DNA from: Gigaspora rosea
Lineage: Eukaryota; Glomeromycota; Glomeromycetes; Diversisporales; Gigasporaceae
Length of the DNA: 64,000 bases
Assembly: GCA_003550325.1 (NCBI GenBank)
Contig: QKWP01001222.1
Span: forward strand, 3,945-67,944
Direction: 5' to 3'
In this document: piece after piece, positions 1-10,690 of the stretch
How positions within the stretch are numbered: position 1 is the stretch's first letter
Layout of the letters: every line of letters starts with the position of its first letter
Made by a program: the position numbers and the translations under genes
The notes under the pieces: model-generated
The model's database searches: none
What the model saw: the letters and a program-made list of their open reading frames with translations, nothing else
Told to the model about the DNA's origin: nothing

Positions 1-477
1 ATAGAATTAGAAATACCAGAAGAAGAAGTGCCCGAAATCATAGACGAACAGTTTCCTGTACTAGCATTAAACTTTGGGAAGTTATCTTCATTCGAAATCC
101 AAACCTTGATTAAATATAAGAAAAAGATCCAAGAATTAATTAGACCGCTTAGGAGAATTGAACACAAAATCCAAACAATAGAAAAATCGTATAAAGGATT
201 CAAGTACTTATCCATATTTGATAAAACTGAAAGAAAAATAATACCCCAAAGATTTGGAGAAAACCCAACAATATTAGAATTATCCGAAGACAACACAATA
301 CCACATAAATTCCAGAACACGATATTTGAATTTGAAATTCACAAAAGTTCCACAAATAAACTAACGTACCTCAAACTCCGCCTATCTAAAGATCAAACAC
401 AGATCAACGGTACAACCAATGGAAAACAAACATGGGAATTCTTCCATAAGAATTATTCGAAATTACCCCTAATTTAG
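1..477 (+). CDS. A-rich ORF of unknown function, 5' end outside the window
   Basis: The reading frame is open from base 1 (first ATG at 28) to a TAG at 475-477, so at least 158 codons are visible and the true start lies upstream. The protein is Lys/Glu/Ile-rich. It has a charged, probably helical stretch around residues 37-70 (repeated KKKIQEL/RRIEHKIQ-like heptads) and then a beta-rich part (FEFEIHKSS, LTYLKLRL). I recognise no domain. The A-rich coding strand and codon use resemble the decayed ORFs at 53-60 kb rather than the short genes at 3-5 kb, so it may be the 3' end of a mobile-element protein. A different frame after the stop (about 477-535) also reads openly and ends at a possible GTAATG donor, so a frameshift or intron near the stop is possible. 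Confidence 0.5.
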   Translation: MELEIPEEEVPEIIDEQFPVLALNFGKLSSFEIQTLIKYKKKIQELIRPLRRIEHKIQTIEKSYKGFKYLSIFDKTERKIIPQRFGENPTILELSEDNTIPHKFQNTIFEFEIHKSSTNKLTYLKLRLSKDQTQINGTTNGKQTWEFFHKNYSKLPLI

Positions 478-1226
478 AAATTCCCGGCAACACAGAATCC
501 GACCACACTGTGCAATACTATAGCCGGCCCAGGTAATGAGTTTTAAAAATAGGCCAATTTATTTCAAGATGAAAATTTTTTTTATCTTATAGATAAAAAA
601 ATTTTACCTGTAAATAGAAAATTATTATTATTTAAATGTTCTTATAATATTTTATGATTTTTTTTAATATTATAAGAAAAAAAAAAAAAAAAATATTTTT
701 TTTTTTATGATTTTTTTTAATATTATAAGAAATCAGTGTATTTATCTCATATATTTTATTTCTTAAATAATAGTAATACAACTTTTATTCATACTTCAAA
801 AGAAAATGTAAAAACATTTGCTTTCCCTCTTTAAAAAACCCACACATTTTCAACAATAAATAAAATTTTAGTAGATTTTGATAATTCAAAAATGTATTCT
901 ACCTAATAAATATAAATAACAAAATACGTTAACAAGGATTTTTTAACTAAATTGCAATAAATTATTTAAATATATTTTCTCAATATACACCTTTCATAAG
1001 ATTCACTTATGAGATGAACAAATAAGCATTCTTTAAGTTTTATTCTAATTTTAGTTAAATAATAAAAATATACTGATACATATAAATGCAGCTGCGGATT
1101 ACCTTAAAATTCATTTTAAATCAATATTGATTATACAAAATATAATTCATATACAAATAATATATTTAAAAAAAATTAAATATCAAAAAAAAAAAAAATA
1201 CAAAAAATATCTAAAAATAATTTGTA
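478..1226. other. AT-rich intergenic stretch
   Basis: No gene is seen. A 29-bp segment beginning TTTATGATTTTTTTT occurs twice (651-679 and 704-732), separated by an A/T homopolymer. Such a tract is prone to slippage. Confidence 0.5.
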
Positions 1227-1461
1227 TTATAACCTATTTTCATATTTTGAAAGTTTATTTTCTAATTCGTCAATTCTTTGTTTTAATTGTTTATTTTTTT
1301 CTTTTGATTCTTCTTTTTCTTTTTTAACTCATCTTTTTCTTTTCTAATTTTTCATTTTCTTTTTTTAAATATTCATTAAACCTTTCTTTTTCTTTTAAAA
1401 ATGCATTAAAAGTTTGTAATTAAAATATATTTTTTTCTTCTAATTCTTAGATTTTAGGCAT
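1227..1461 (-). pseudogene. Coiled-coil protein relic
   Basis: Read on the minus strand from an ATG at 1461, the sequence encodes a Lys/Glu-rich coiled coil (segments such as AFLKEKERFNEYLKKENEK, then DELKKEKEESKEK, then RIDELENKLSKYEN) ending at a TAA at 1227-1229. Two in-frame stops near the N-terminus and one frameshift in the middle break it. The plus strand is correspondingly a long polypyrimidine tract. The heptad pattern is convincing for former coding sequence, but coiled coils are not diagnostic of function. A low-complexity purine tract that merely reads as Lys/Glu is the alternative. Confidence 0.4.
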
Positions 1462-2213
1462 TGTTCTGAGTCTGAGGTTTCTAATTTTTTTTAATTTTTA
1501 GGTAAAGACAATCAATCAATAAAAAATGATAAAATCACTCACGCGTGCGCAAGCCGTAACTCTGGTCAAATTTGCAAATTATTTAGCCAGCTTTTGTAGT
1601 CAAATAATTAGTTAAACTAGGCCAAAATATCTGTAAATTTGGCCAGAGCTACTTGGAGACTTGAAAAATTATCTGACTCAGACCAGTTTTAAGATTAATT
1701 TAACCAGTATTAGTGTAGTATACATAAGTTTGTAACGTATGTATTGATAACTCCATTGATATTTCCATAATCAATACTTTTACAAAAAAAAAGTATTTTA
1801 AGTAAGGTTCTATTATTTTAATATGTTCTGACAGTTGGTTTAAATAAATTATTAGTTTGAACTATCTGATAAATTCGATCTTTGTTTAAATAATAAATAA
1901 ATTAAAATTTCTCTACTCATTTAGCTAACACAAATACAAACATCATTTAGTCTATATAAAGTCTATTTAATATTAAATATACCTTATCAGTTAGGATAAA
2001 AAAAATGTTTGATTAATAATAGAGTTCGTTGTATTCATTTAATGTTAACATTAACATAACCTTCCATTTTTTAAATGATTATAAAAATATCTCTAAGAAA
2101 AATAATGAGAACAAATATCATTAATCCTATTTGATTAGTAAGCTCCGCTATTTTACATTTAATTCTATAAATCTATTATATATAATAACCAAAGCTTGAT
2201 AGTTTATTTTTTA
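1462..2213. other. AT-rich intergenic stretch
   Basis: No gene or clear repeat is visible. One patch (1540-1720) repeats TGGCCAGA/TGGTCA-type words but has no definable ends. Confidence 0.3.
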
Positions 2214-2842
2214 ATATTTATAGATAATCTGGGAGTATTTGATGTTGGAATTAGATAATCAAATTCGGATTCTCCACCATTAGATTGCTCTTCTCCATCT
2301 TCAATAATTGACTTTAATTCAATAGACTTAATTATCGTGAGATTGTCCAGTAACAATTTACGATATACTAATAAGAGTTAATTACTAACTCAGTTGATGA
2401 TAAATTTTTTTGAAATGGTAATTCAACTAGAGCAAGTCTTCGTAATCTAAATAATGGTGCATATTTCTTGTCAAATATTAATAACTCTAAAAAAGTACCT
2501 TACATACAATACAGAAGATATTTATTATTAATTGGAATGTGGCAGTTAATGCTGAATAATTAAAAGTACCTGAGCTCTGAAGAAGAAAAATGTTTAATTT
2601 TTGAAAATCAGAGCAATAACTTCTTGCATAGTGCTCGAAAGTATTGTCTATTGAATCTTTGGCAAATTTCCCCAATTTTACTCTGTCTTCTATTTTATGA
2701 ACTTTAGATTGTAGCGTATTTGTAAAAGGACTATTAGAAACTTCACTATACATAATCTCCCAATTATATTTTCTATTCACATTTGTGTAGATTCCAAATA
2801 CATCAGGTTTCTTAATTGGCCCATTATTTGAATTGTTTCTTT
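2214..2842 (-). pseudogene. Two-exon gene of unknown function with one frameshift
   Basis: Exon 1 (2842-2570) and exon 2 (2498-2214) flank a 71-nt intron with donor GTACTT and acceptor AAG; the split Gly codon reads through in frame. Exon 1 encodes a soluble, charged segment (YNWEIMYSEVSNSPFTN ... KLGKFAKDSIDNTFEHY ... NIFLLQSSG). Exon 2 continues LELLIFDKKYAPLFRLRR and, after a one-base frameshift near 2375, an acidic tail (IIEDGEEQSNGGESEFDYL) up to a TAA at 2214-2216. Periodicity and amino-acid sense on both sides of the shift argue for real coding. The shift could be decay or a sequencing error. An unspliced reading stops at 2487. The 5' boundary at 2842 is only a plausible acceptor, and an upstream exon is likely. 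From memory the pattern resembles an expanded family in Rhizophagus, but I cannot assign a function. Confidence 0.55.
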
Positions 2843-3106
2843 CTCATGTAGCTTTGCTTATAATTCAGAAGTCGAAAAGGCAGAATTCCTGTTGCTTGTT
2901 ATGCGCATAATCAAAATAATCAGTTAACTTTGGCTTTGAACTTAGCATAACTGATAACGAAAGAAAGATGTAAACAAATCAATAAACTATTACACATGAT
3001 CAAAATAATAGCAGCAGCCAGTACAGAACGAAAAAATTTTAGGAAAGATTTTTTAATTTATACCGTTATATAATAAATTTACACTCATTCACATCTTTTT
3101 CTATTA

Positions 3107-3279
3107 CAGTCAGACCTCTCTAAATGCATATCGTTGGGACCAAACTTTTGGAGATATGCATTAAGAGAACAATAAGAAAAAATGCATTTATAGAGGTTTG
3201 GTATATATTTGGGCCAGAAAACTGATATGCATTTAAGGAGGTTATGCACTTAGGGGATGCATTTAGAGAGGTCTGACTG
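3107..3279. mobile_element. TA-flanked TIR element (Tc1/mariner- or pogo-type MITE)
   Basis: A 173-bp element bounded by TA dinucleotides (3105-3106 and 3280-3281). The terminal inverted repeats are perfect for about 23 bp, starting CAGTCAGACCTCTCTAAATG. It has no coding capacity. TA target duplication plus CAG...CTG ends are typical of non-autonomous Tc1/mariner-superfamily elements. Related ends occur at 38789-39517 and, more diverged, at 13467-13620. Confidence 0.85.
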
Positions 3280-3404
3280 TATTACAATATTCTAAAAGTT
3301 TCCTTTCATTTTCAATACACAATAACAAAATTTATCGTCTATAAACTTTTTTTTTCCACAAAAGCACAGATCAAAATCGCTTTTATAATGCTTACACTCA
3401 CAAT

Positions 3405-3802
3405 TCAATTTACTTTTTTATACAAATAAGATGACTTTCCTTCCCATCTTCTGTCAGGTAATTTAATTAAAAAAAAATCGAAAACTTCTAAAATTTTTTT
3501 ATTATATCGTCTTGGATACTTTCCACTAATATAATACGAATATATGTGATTGAAAATATAAGGTTCATAATTAACATTAATTTCGTAATCATTTTCATCT
3601 TCGTAATCTTCACACTCTATGAAACGAATAAATTATTATGAACAAAAATTAATTAAATAATATGTATTACTCACGTACCATATTTCAAGTTATTAAAATT
3701 CATCAAAACATAAAGATATGTTTCTGGATATTTCTTTATGTAATCTTTATGAATATAAAATTTTGGACCTTTAGCGTTGATGGTTATAAAATAAAATAGC
3801 AT
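3405..3802 (-). CDS. Short BTB/POZ (T1-like) domain protein, two exons
   Basis: The minus-strand model joins 3802-3679 and 3616-3405 (336 nt, 111 aa). The intron has donor GTACGTGAG and acceptor ATAG, and the split Glu codon joins in frame with no stop before TGA. The protein opens with a beta-strand/turn motif (INAKGPKFYIHKDYIKKYP) followed by ETYLYVLMNF. After an acidic insert comes YEPYIFNHIYSYYISGKYP. This order matches the BTB/T1 fold of KCTD-type proteins (lnVgG.rF.t...L.kyPdT.L and then dp.iFe.IL.YyrtGk); BTB domains mediate oligomerisation or cullin-3 adaptor contacts. The protein is barely longer than one BTB domain and ends Lys-rich. It is intact. The first Met in the frame was chosen; an acceptor-like AG sits upstream (about 3855), so an additional 5' exon is possible. 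Confidence 0.6.
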
Positions 3803-4427
3803 TTGACTTGTTATAAAACGTGGATTCACTTGTTTTGAATTCGGAATATTATTAATATAACTTTATACAAGTAATCAATCAATTATCGTACAATACTTTA
3901 ATATAAAATCCCGTTTATGTGCATATAATATATATAAATGAATACAATACATATCAATATAAATAAACTGTAATTTATTTTAACTGTACAGTGTTACGCA
4001 ATCGGTGTATGCAATAGTATGATGTTTTTAGTTTAAAAGCGCAGATCTTGTAAAAAAAAAATAATAATAATAATAAATAATAATAATAGAGCGAAAAATT
4101 ATATTTTTATAACGTTACTGTAGACCAATTTATATAGTAAAGATCACGTGTAAACTTTTAAATAAAAGATTTTAAAATTATTTATCTTATTGACTGAAAA
4201 AAATCCTAACGTCAAAATTCTTTTTAAAGAACGTGTTCTCTTGACACACATTTATCGAACGAAGCTGTAATGGTAACAATATAGTGCTTATCTTAAATGT
4301 TTATTTATACTTATATGTGAATAAATAAATAAAAAAAACTGTACTTTTATCGTTATATATTTTATTTTAATAACTTAGCATTATCAAAAAAAAAGAAAAA
4401 AATTTATTTTAAATAGTTATAACAAAA
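3803..4427. other. Divergent intergenic region between the minus-strand BTB-like gene and the plus-strand Cys-rich gene
   Basis: No coding potential is seen. The region is AT-rich with an (ATA)n microsatellite near 4062-4088 and several TATATA tracts near 3925-3950. As the shared upstream region of two divergent genes it should hold both promoters, but no specific site stands out. Confidence 0.35.
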
Positions 4428-4874
4428 ATGGCTTGTAAATATTTGTGTTTTATAAATCGCTCTATCTCAGTCAATAAATATCTTTGACAAATTTTTGATC
4501 TAATTCAACTAGATGAATGGGGTGACGAACCAATAAACCCACCTATACCATGGAACCAAGAGATCCAAAATTGTGACAATAATTTTTGTGATCTGTGTTT
4601 CGCAGGTTGTTGTTCAAAGAATAATCACATCGCATGGGGTTGGATTAGGAATTGGGATTGTAATATTGTTCAGTATGAGACTTATAAATGGTGTTCATAT
4701 TGTAGCAAAAATACACACAATACGCAAAACTGCAAGTTTAAGCTAGAGGTAGATCGACAAATCAATTCTTTAAAATGTGAACAGTGTTCTAGAAAATTTA
4801 GACCTGTTTTTCATTATAAGAGAGATAGATGTCCTCATAAATATAATGAGGATTGGAAATCGATTTATGAATAA
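4428..4874 (+). CDS. Small Cys/His-rich protein with a CCHC zinc-knuckle-like motif, two exons
   Basis: The model joins 4428-4434 (ATGGCTT) to 4513-4874 across a 78-nt intron with donor GTAAAT and acceptor CTAG. It totals 369 nt, encodes 122 aa and ends TAA. The protein has clusters of paired cysteines: CDNNFCDLCFAGCC near residues 23-36, then CSYCSKNTHNTQNC near 65, which fits C-x2-C-x4-H-x4-C exactly. Next comes CEQCSRKF followed by HYKRDRCPH, which could form another zinc site. Zinc knuckles of this type bind RNA or single-stranded DNA, so a nucleic-acid-binding role is inferred. The frame is intact throughout. Exon 1 contributes only three residues, so the start is less certain than the body; an extra 5' exon is the alternative. 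I do not recognise a named family. Confidence 0.6.
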
Positions 4875-5113
4875 GCGAAAGTAAAGTAAAAGCAATCTAT
4901 TTGCGTTCTAATAATAATGTATAATATTTTTTTTATATGTTTTCATAATTTCTAACTTCAAAGTAAAATAGCTCACATTGTAGAAGAATCAAACTATTCA
5001 CTCAAGCTATAATCGTAAAAATTTTATTTAATAAGGGTTCTGTGCAGCCTTTGATAGTATTATTTTAACATCTCGCGTGATTTGTAAAAATATACTATTG
5101 TACATATAAACTA

Positions 5114-5430
5114 AAAGCTCTTACTTCTATTTGATTAAGTATTGTTTAGCGAATATATATGTTAGCAAATGCTCTTCGCGAAAACAATACGTATCTGATG
5201 TTGGAAAAGCACTAGCAGATACTCTCAGCAAAAATAACGCTTTAACATCTTTAGACCTTTCAAATAATAACCTTGGTTGGCTTCTTTGCAAAAACGATAG
5301 TTTAACTTCTTTAGATATTTTATTTAATGGCCTTGAAACTAATGTGAGAAAAGCATTAGTAAATTCCTTGCGCGTGAACACAACCTTAACCTCACTGCTA
5401 TTTAATAGTAATGATTTTGATTTGAAGTAG
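5114..5430 (+). pseudogene. Leucine-rich-repeat (RNI-like) protein fragment
   Basis: The plus strand encodes about three degenerate leucine-rich repeats of the ribonuclease-inhibitor type, e.g. GKALADTLSKNNALTSLDLS followed by NNNLGW, then NDSLTSLDILFNGLE and VNTTLTSLLFNSNDF, ending in TAG at 5428-5430. A further repeat upstream (LANALRENNT) lies in another frame, and stops sit between pieces, so at least one frameshift is present. RNI-type LRRs are protein-interaction scaffolds. This is a leftover of a longer array gene; I see no signal peptide or partner domain. Confidence 0.55.
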
Positions 5431-6241
5431 AGTAGAGATTCGATCCATTCAATAATTTATGTATTATCTATTTTTAGATAATTGATTTTAGAGTAAGATC
5501 GTCAAACGGATCGCACCTCTACACCATAACACCGTGTTATGGTGATTCTGACGGCACGGGATGACAACATGTGCATGTGCAATGTATAATGAACGATGGT
5601 GTGGGAAATATATTCATAATTGTGTCTAAATATATGATATTGATCTTATTACGTACTTGTCAAAAATGACATTTATTTGTTGTAATTGACTAATAGTATG
5701 GGATATTTTCTTTTGAAATTATGCCTGTTTAGTATTGTTAATTAATGCATGCGTGATCTGATTTTGAAATGTAATCTTATATTGAGTAATAATAAAAAAA
5801 AATACTTTTATTAAGATACATTATGTCCTTGTATTCCTAATAAAGGAGTTACGTAATCGATGTTTGATGGTTTTCGATTGTTACCGATAAAATATTTTTT
5901 GGCACTTTGCCGTTTTTGATTGCTATATCTAAAAACCATAATCAGACCGTGAGAAAATTTAAAATATGAATAATTATGACGATCTATTTAAATCTGTAAT
6001 TATTGAGACATATGATCATTTGCATGTTAATGTCGCAATAGATTCGTCATAATGCGTAATTGATTTATCACTATGAATTAATTGTTATGTGCACTGTATT
6101 TTCGAAATTTAAAAGATCGACTTCCATTCGTCATGCGCACTTTGTATCTTTGAAATTAGATTGAGATATGGACAATGTTAATAACAGAGTCACATACTGT
6201 GTGTTGCCAGAATGGTAAGGTTTACACTAGTAAATCATGAT
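5431..6241. other. Intergenic DNA with one perfect hairpin
   Basis: No gene is seen. A 23-bp palindrome at 5522-5544 (CACCATAACAC / GTGTTATGGTG) is nearly loop-free. The GC-rich patch around it (5505-5585) stands out from the AT-rich surroundings. Confidence 0.4.
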
Positions 6242-6848
6242 TAAAGATGCTTGACGAAACTATTTTTGAATTGACGAAAGGTTTCGTCAAATGACGATCC
6301 TGACGAAACCGTTGACGATTGACGAAACTGTTGACGATTGACGAAACTGCTGACGATTGACGAAACTATGACGAAACTGTTATTTATTATAAAAAAACAA
6401 AATATTACACCATAAAAGATGATATATAACTTTATTTATTACCTTATTTATTACCTTTTTAAACTTTTATGACATGTTTTCCTAAGTGCTAAAGGTAAAG
6501 TATTTTTTTTGTCGTTAGGTAAGATCCATCGGATTTCTTCGGGTGATCGACACCTTCATCGGGTAAGGTAGGATGTATTTCATAAAAAGAAAAAATAACA
6601 GATGAAAAAATAGAAATGGGTAGATATGATAATACAAACAAAAATATTAACCTCGCATAGATTAATTTATTTCATTATGAAAGAAAAGAATGATTTCTCA
6701 TGCTTCATTAATCATCACGGGTTTCGTCGTGGGTTTCGTCATTCGTCATAGGTTTCGTCATTCGTCAAATCGTCATTAAGAAATTGCTTGACGAATGGTT
6801 TCGTCATTCGTCAATGACGAAAGTTTCGTCATTCGTCAGGCATCTTTA
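6242..6848. mobile_element. hAT-like non-autonomous element, TAAAGATG family
   Basis: A 607-bp element flanked by the perfect 8-bp duplication ATCATGAT (6234-6241 and 6849-6856). The ends read TAAAGATGC...GCATCTTTA. Just inside each end are many copies of GACGAAAC/GTTTCGTC-type words, i.e. subterminal repeats that in hAT elements serve as transposase-binding sites. There is no ORF of note. A second copy lies at 10691-11715. Confidence 0.85.
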
Positions 6849-7337
6849 ATCATGATAGAAGCTATAATAATTTCAACGTGAGCTAACTCAACCCCAATCA
6901 CATATTGTGATTATTAGAATAACGAGCAAGTTTTGTGAGGGAATTTTTTACAGTAATTCTTGATAGAAGCTACAATAATTTCATTGCAAACTCAACCTTA
7001 AAATGTATAATATGCTGAGTAAGTTTGTAACAGAATTTTTTATAGAAATTAACGATAGAAATTTTGATAATTCCAATACATACTAATTCATCTTGTCATC
7101 ATTACCGATATAAACAATGATGGCATATCCATAATTACATGCTGCATGTTGTGAAAGTGGTGAGTATTAGTTATACGCTAAAAACTACTAACAATACCAC
7201 TATCTAATCAAACCAATGCCTTTTAATCGTGCAAGTTTCTTGAACCTTGAATTGGTAGGCAAAAAGGGATGGTTGATTTGGTCCGGATCTCAAAGCTCTT
7301 TTAGGGTCTTATTGTAGCGTGGTCAAATGAAGATAAG

Positions 7338-7449
7338 CTAGGATGACATGTCCAATTGGGTTTAATTTTTTTTGATATATGTCCTATTGAAAATGGGCAT
7401 ATGTCCAAAAAAATTGAAACCAATTGGACATGGTGACATGTCATCCCTG
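7338..7449. mobile_element. Very short hAT-like hairpin MITE
   Basis: A 112-bp near-palindrome (arms GGATGACATGTCC.../...GACATGTCATCC) flanked by the perfect 8-bp duplication AAGATAAG (7330-7337 and 7450-7457). The ends are CTAGGATGAC / GTCATCCCTG. The whole element folds back on itself and cannot encode protein. Confidence 0.8.
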
Positions 7450-10076
7450 AAGATAAGTATCTCTGGGATTTCTTGTGAATAGTTCTTCTGTTGTTCAAAT
7501 CTCACTCTATTTATATAATTCTTCTTTATTCTAGTTGCAAGAGCTGAAAGGCCTAATGCAATCGTTAATATTATTAACAATCATCACGTGATCAAGGACG
7601 ATGCGGGTGATTAATCTAACAATGGAATGAATTAATTGTTCGATAAATCAGGTAATCGAAGGTTTAATCAATTTATGCTTTTGTAAAAAGGTTATTAATT
7701 CGATCTTTCTTTCTTTAACTGGGTACTGAGTTATACTATATGGAGTTCAAAACGCGGGTTATGAAGTCACAACTAACAACACAACTTTACTGAGAATAAC
7801 GAATACAGTATCTAATGGTGCAAGATAAATTCAATAAGTGATTATTACAACAATTTTGGGTTAAAAGGAAACTTTCTTAGAGCTAACACTTCTACTCTTT
7901 TTTCGAAGGTTAGAACTCAACTTGAGAAATATGTTTTATTGAAGTGAAAAGGGGGTCTTGTATACTTTCTCCCCGCTAGCAAGTGTTAGCTCTAGTAATT
8001 ATTCCGGAAGATCCTTGAATTAATAAACTGCTGTTTATATTATAACCCGATACATGAAATTCATAATAAAGTCCAAATCCTGTGACCTCATATTACATAA
8101 TCTAGAGCTCTATTCCGACCCTAGTTACTCAGACCAAATCTAACGACGCCTCGATCGAAGCCTTACCATTATTAAGGTTAGATAGAGTTGATTTTAGTTG
8201 GGTTTAATAGTGGATAGTGGTGACTTTTAGATGTAAGATTTATTTTCGCTCCTCAAAAAGGGGTAACAATATGTTAATCATCAAGTTTATACTACACGAT
8301 TTTAACTAAAATTTAATAAATTATACAAAAATAAAAATGAAAGTTACCTATTGCAATAGTTGATTGGGAGAGCAGGTCATACAATATAGACAATAATGCC
8401 AATTTACACTCCAACCGTGTACAGGGAGAGAAATATAAATATAAGAATTTATATGTCACGAGAGTATTATCAAGATCGAGTATGCAATATGTGGAGACCT
8501 AAGGGATGATATATCACAATTACCACAATAAAATAAAGAATGCCGGTGATGCTTAATATGGAGGATATCAATAAAGTGATATCAATAAAATAATAATAAG
8601 ATTATATGCGAATGGATAATGGGATCAAAATAGGTATCAATGGGTAAGATCCAGTCAGATGATATCGAAGGAATCGAATCTAGGAAATTTATAATTTCCC
8701 TGGGGTTGTGGGAAATTGTCTAGAGGGTATAACGGAGCCTCGAAATAATCAGCTAATATGGGAGAAACTAAAGGAAGCTAGTTCTTTACTATCAGATTTT
8801 AATCTAAGTGACGAGGTTATGGGCAAAAGATTGTTCAGTTCTAGTCATGCGCACAAGGTCGAAAGATTAGCCGGGTTCAGTTACACAGAATCTGAGTCCT
8901 AATAAAGCCGTTTTGAGGTTACAAGTCAATTCAGTCCATCAAATTGAATTATGAGGAGGGTTATCAGAGTTATAAGTCAAATTCACAAGATAAGTATAAC
9001 TTTGTTATTCATGTTATCAATATAACGATTTATTTGATAGAAAAGGGAAAGAAATTCTTTATTAAACAAATGAGAGAACTGATTAGTCCCCTCTTGGCCT
9101 TGACTAGAGGCCTTTATATACATTTCAGACTTTAACTACATTGATGTGGCTATTACTATGTTCACATGGTAACGACTAGTTTACTTCTCTTTCGCTATAA
9201 TGGTTATGCTAACTTTGCAATTGTCCTATCTACCACGCAGTTTAACTACGCACGCACAGTGGCTTTCCTTAGACTACATTGGTCCAACAGGCTTAAATAG
9301 CTACATACATGTAAGGTGATTTCTTATGCAAACTTTAGAGGAATAAGCGATTTTTGAAAAAATTTTTTTTGGATTTCCTGTTTGTGTTATGCCAAAATGT
9401 GACTTTTTATTAGCTAAAAAAAATCACACAGAGATGAAATTAATTTGGTGGCAAAGTAGACACAATCATTTGAACAATCACATGATTGTTGTCCAGTTGC
9501 ACGATTTTTTATAGATAGACGAAAAAAATAACACATATATATTGAATCTTCGGCCAAAAAACACACTTGAACAACAATTGGGTAATTTTATGAGTATACG
9601 GTGATCTACGAATTCGATTGCAAACTGCGATATCAATAATCACAAACTGCAGTCACTGAATAGCGATTAAGTTCAGTAACAGATTTTTAATAAGTACCTA
9701 TGAAATTAACTTTATGTTTTTACAATTGAATTATGTTTTATAAAACATTAAGAATCACGATAATTTTTAATGCAAATTAACCACATGCCGTGGTCATCAA
9801 ATCCAAAATTCCTTAACAGAATTTTAACAGTAACATGGGACGAGTATAGTTAAACTATTGCTGGCACGAACAAGAACAGAATGGTAAACGACGAAAATAG
9901 CTGACATCAAAAAAATTAACGTGAAGCTTGAAAGATAAATATCATAAAATTATTTTTTATTTATTTATTTCATTTCTTTTTTATGAATCTAAAAAATTTC
10001 AGTCTTCAAACCAAATATCTATCTACTAGCACATTCCATATGACATGTGTACACGTATATGTATGTATACTTATTG
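7450..10076. other. Unassigned 2.6-kb stretch, possibly decayed retroelement
   Basis: Base composition is less AT-biased than the flanks, especially 8100-9330. Short open frames exist (8708-8902, 64 aa; 8944-9135, 63 aa) but show no recognisable domain. An inverted pair TAGAGCTAACACTT / AAGTGTTAGCTCTA flanks 7874-7996. The texture suggests an old LTR or retroelement remnant, but I could not define LTR ends, a primer-binding site or a polymerase. Confidence 0.25.
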
Positions 10077-10282
10077 CACGGGTCTTATGTGACAACCCGT
10101 GCTTTTTTCATTAACTTATTGGCACGGGATTGTTACGTCAGACACCGTGCAATAAAATAGTTATTATATGGGTGTTGAATAACCCGTTACACACACGGGT
10201 TCATATTTAAATCCCGTGCCTTCGGCACGGAATATGAACCCGTGTGTACTGAGTTATTCACTACAACCCATACAATAACTAT
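10077..10282. repeat. Fold-back cluster with short-loop hairpins
   Basis: GCACGGG...CCCGTGC hairpins at 10077-10103 precede a long imperfect palindrome at about 10156-10282. Its arms begin ATAGTTATTATATGGGT and its centre is CCGTGCC-TTC-GGCACGG, a three-base loop. It is GC-rich against an AT-rich background and has no coding capacity. Confidence 0.7.
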
Positions 10283-10690
10283 AAAGTATTAACAAGTATG
10301 TCATAGAAATTAACAAATGCTGATCGTGCTGGTCCTGCGCGGCATCGCATGCTGCGCAGCTATCTTATTATTAATTATTATAATTTTTGTATACTAATAT
10401 TAGTGATTGGACCAATTTAAAAAAACGCGACCCAGGTCACCCGTCAGGTGGACCTGCGGGTCACCCGGATGATTAACGAGTCACACAGGTTTATCGGGTG
10501 ACCCGTTTAACCCGGGTCAACATTATACTATATTAATCATTAAATAGCATAAGGCCATAGTTTCAAACCATGGCTTGAGCTACAGTTCAAGCTATGGCTA
10601 AAAGTTGTGGTTTATAAAATTTAATCTAATCAAAGAATAATTGCTAATATATCTCAGTTACTTAGACAATATACAAGTTCATATCCTAAC
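10283..10690. other. Intergenic DNA with a GGGTCACC-rich patch
   Basis: No gene is seen. Positions 10426-10523 carry repeated GGGTCACCC/GGGTGACCC words resembling the subterminal repeats of the hAT-like element at 48423-50493. A palindromic CCATGG/CAAGC patch follows at 10553-10612, with a relative at about 13139-13200. Confidence 0.35.

Noticed and set aside
28..1327. Lys/Ile-rich 66-codon ORF at 1127-1327 as a gene
   Set aside because: It is a homopolymer-rich translation of poly-A/T DNA. The opposite strand carries the more convincing coiled-coil relic.
7450..9335. Solo LTR or full LTR retrotransposon
   Set aside because: The composition is suggestive, but no matching LTR pair, TG...CA ends, primer-binding site or polymerase was found.
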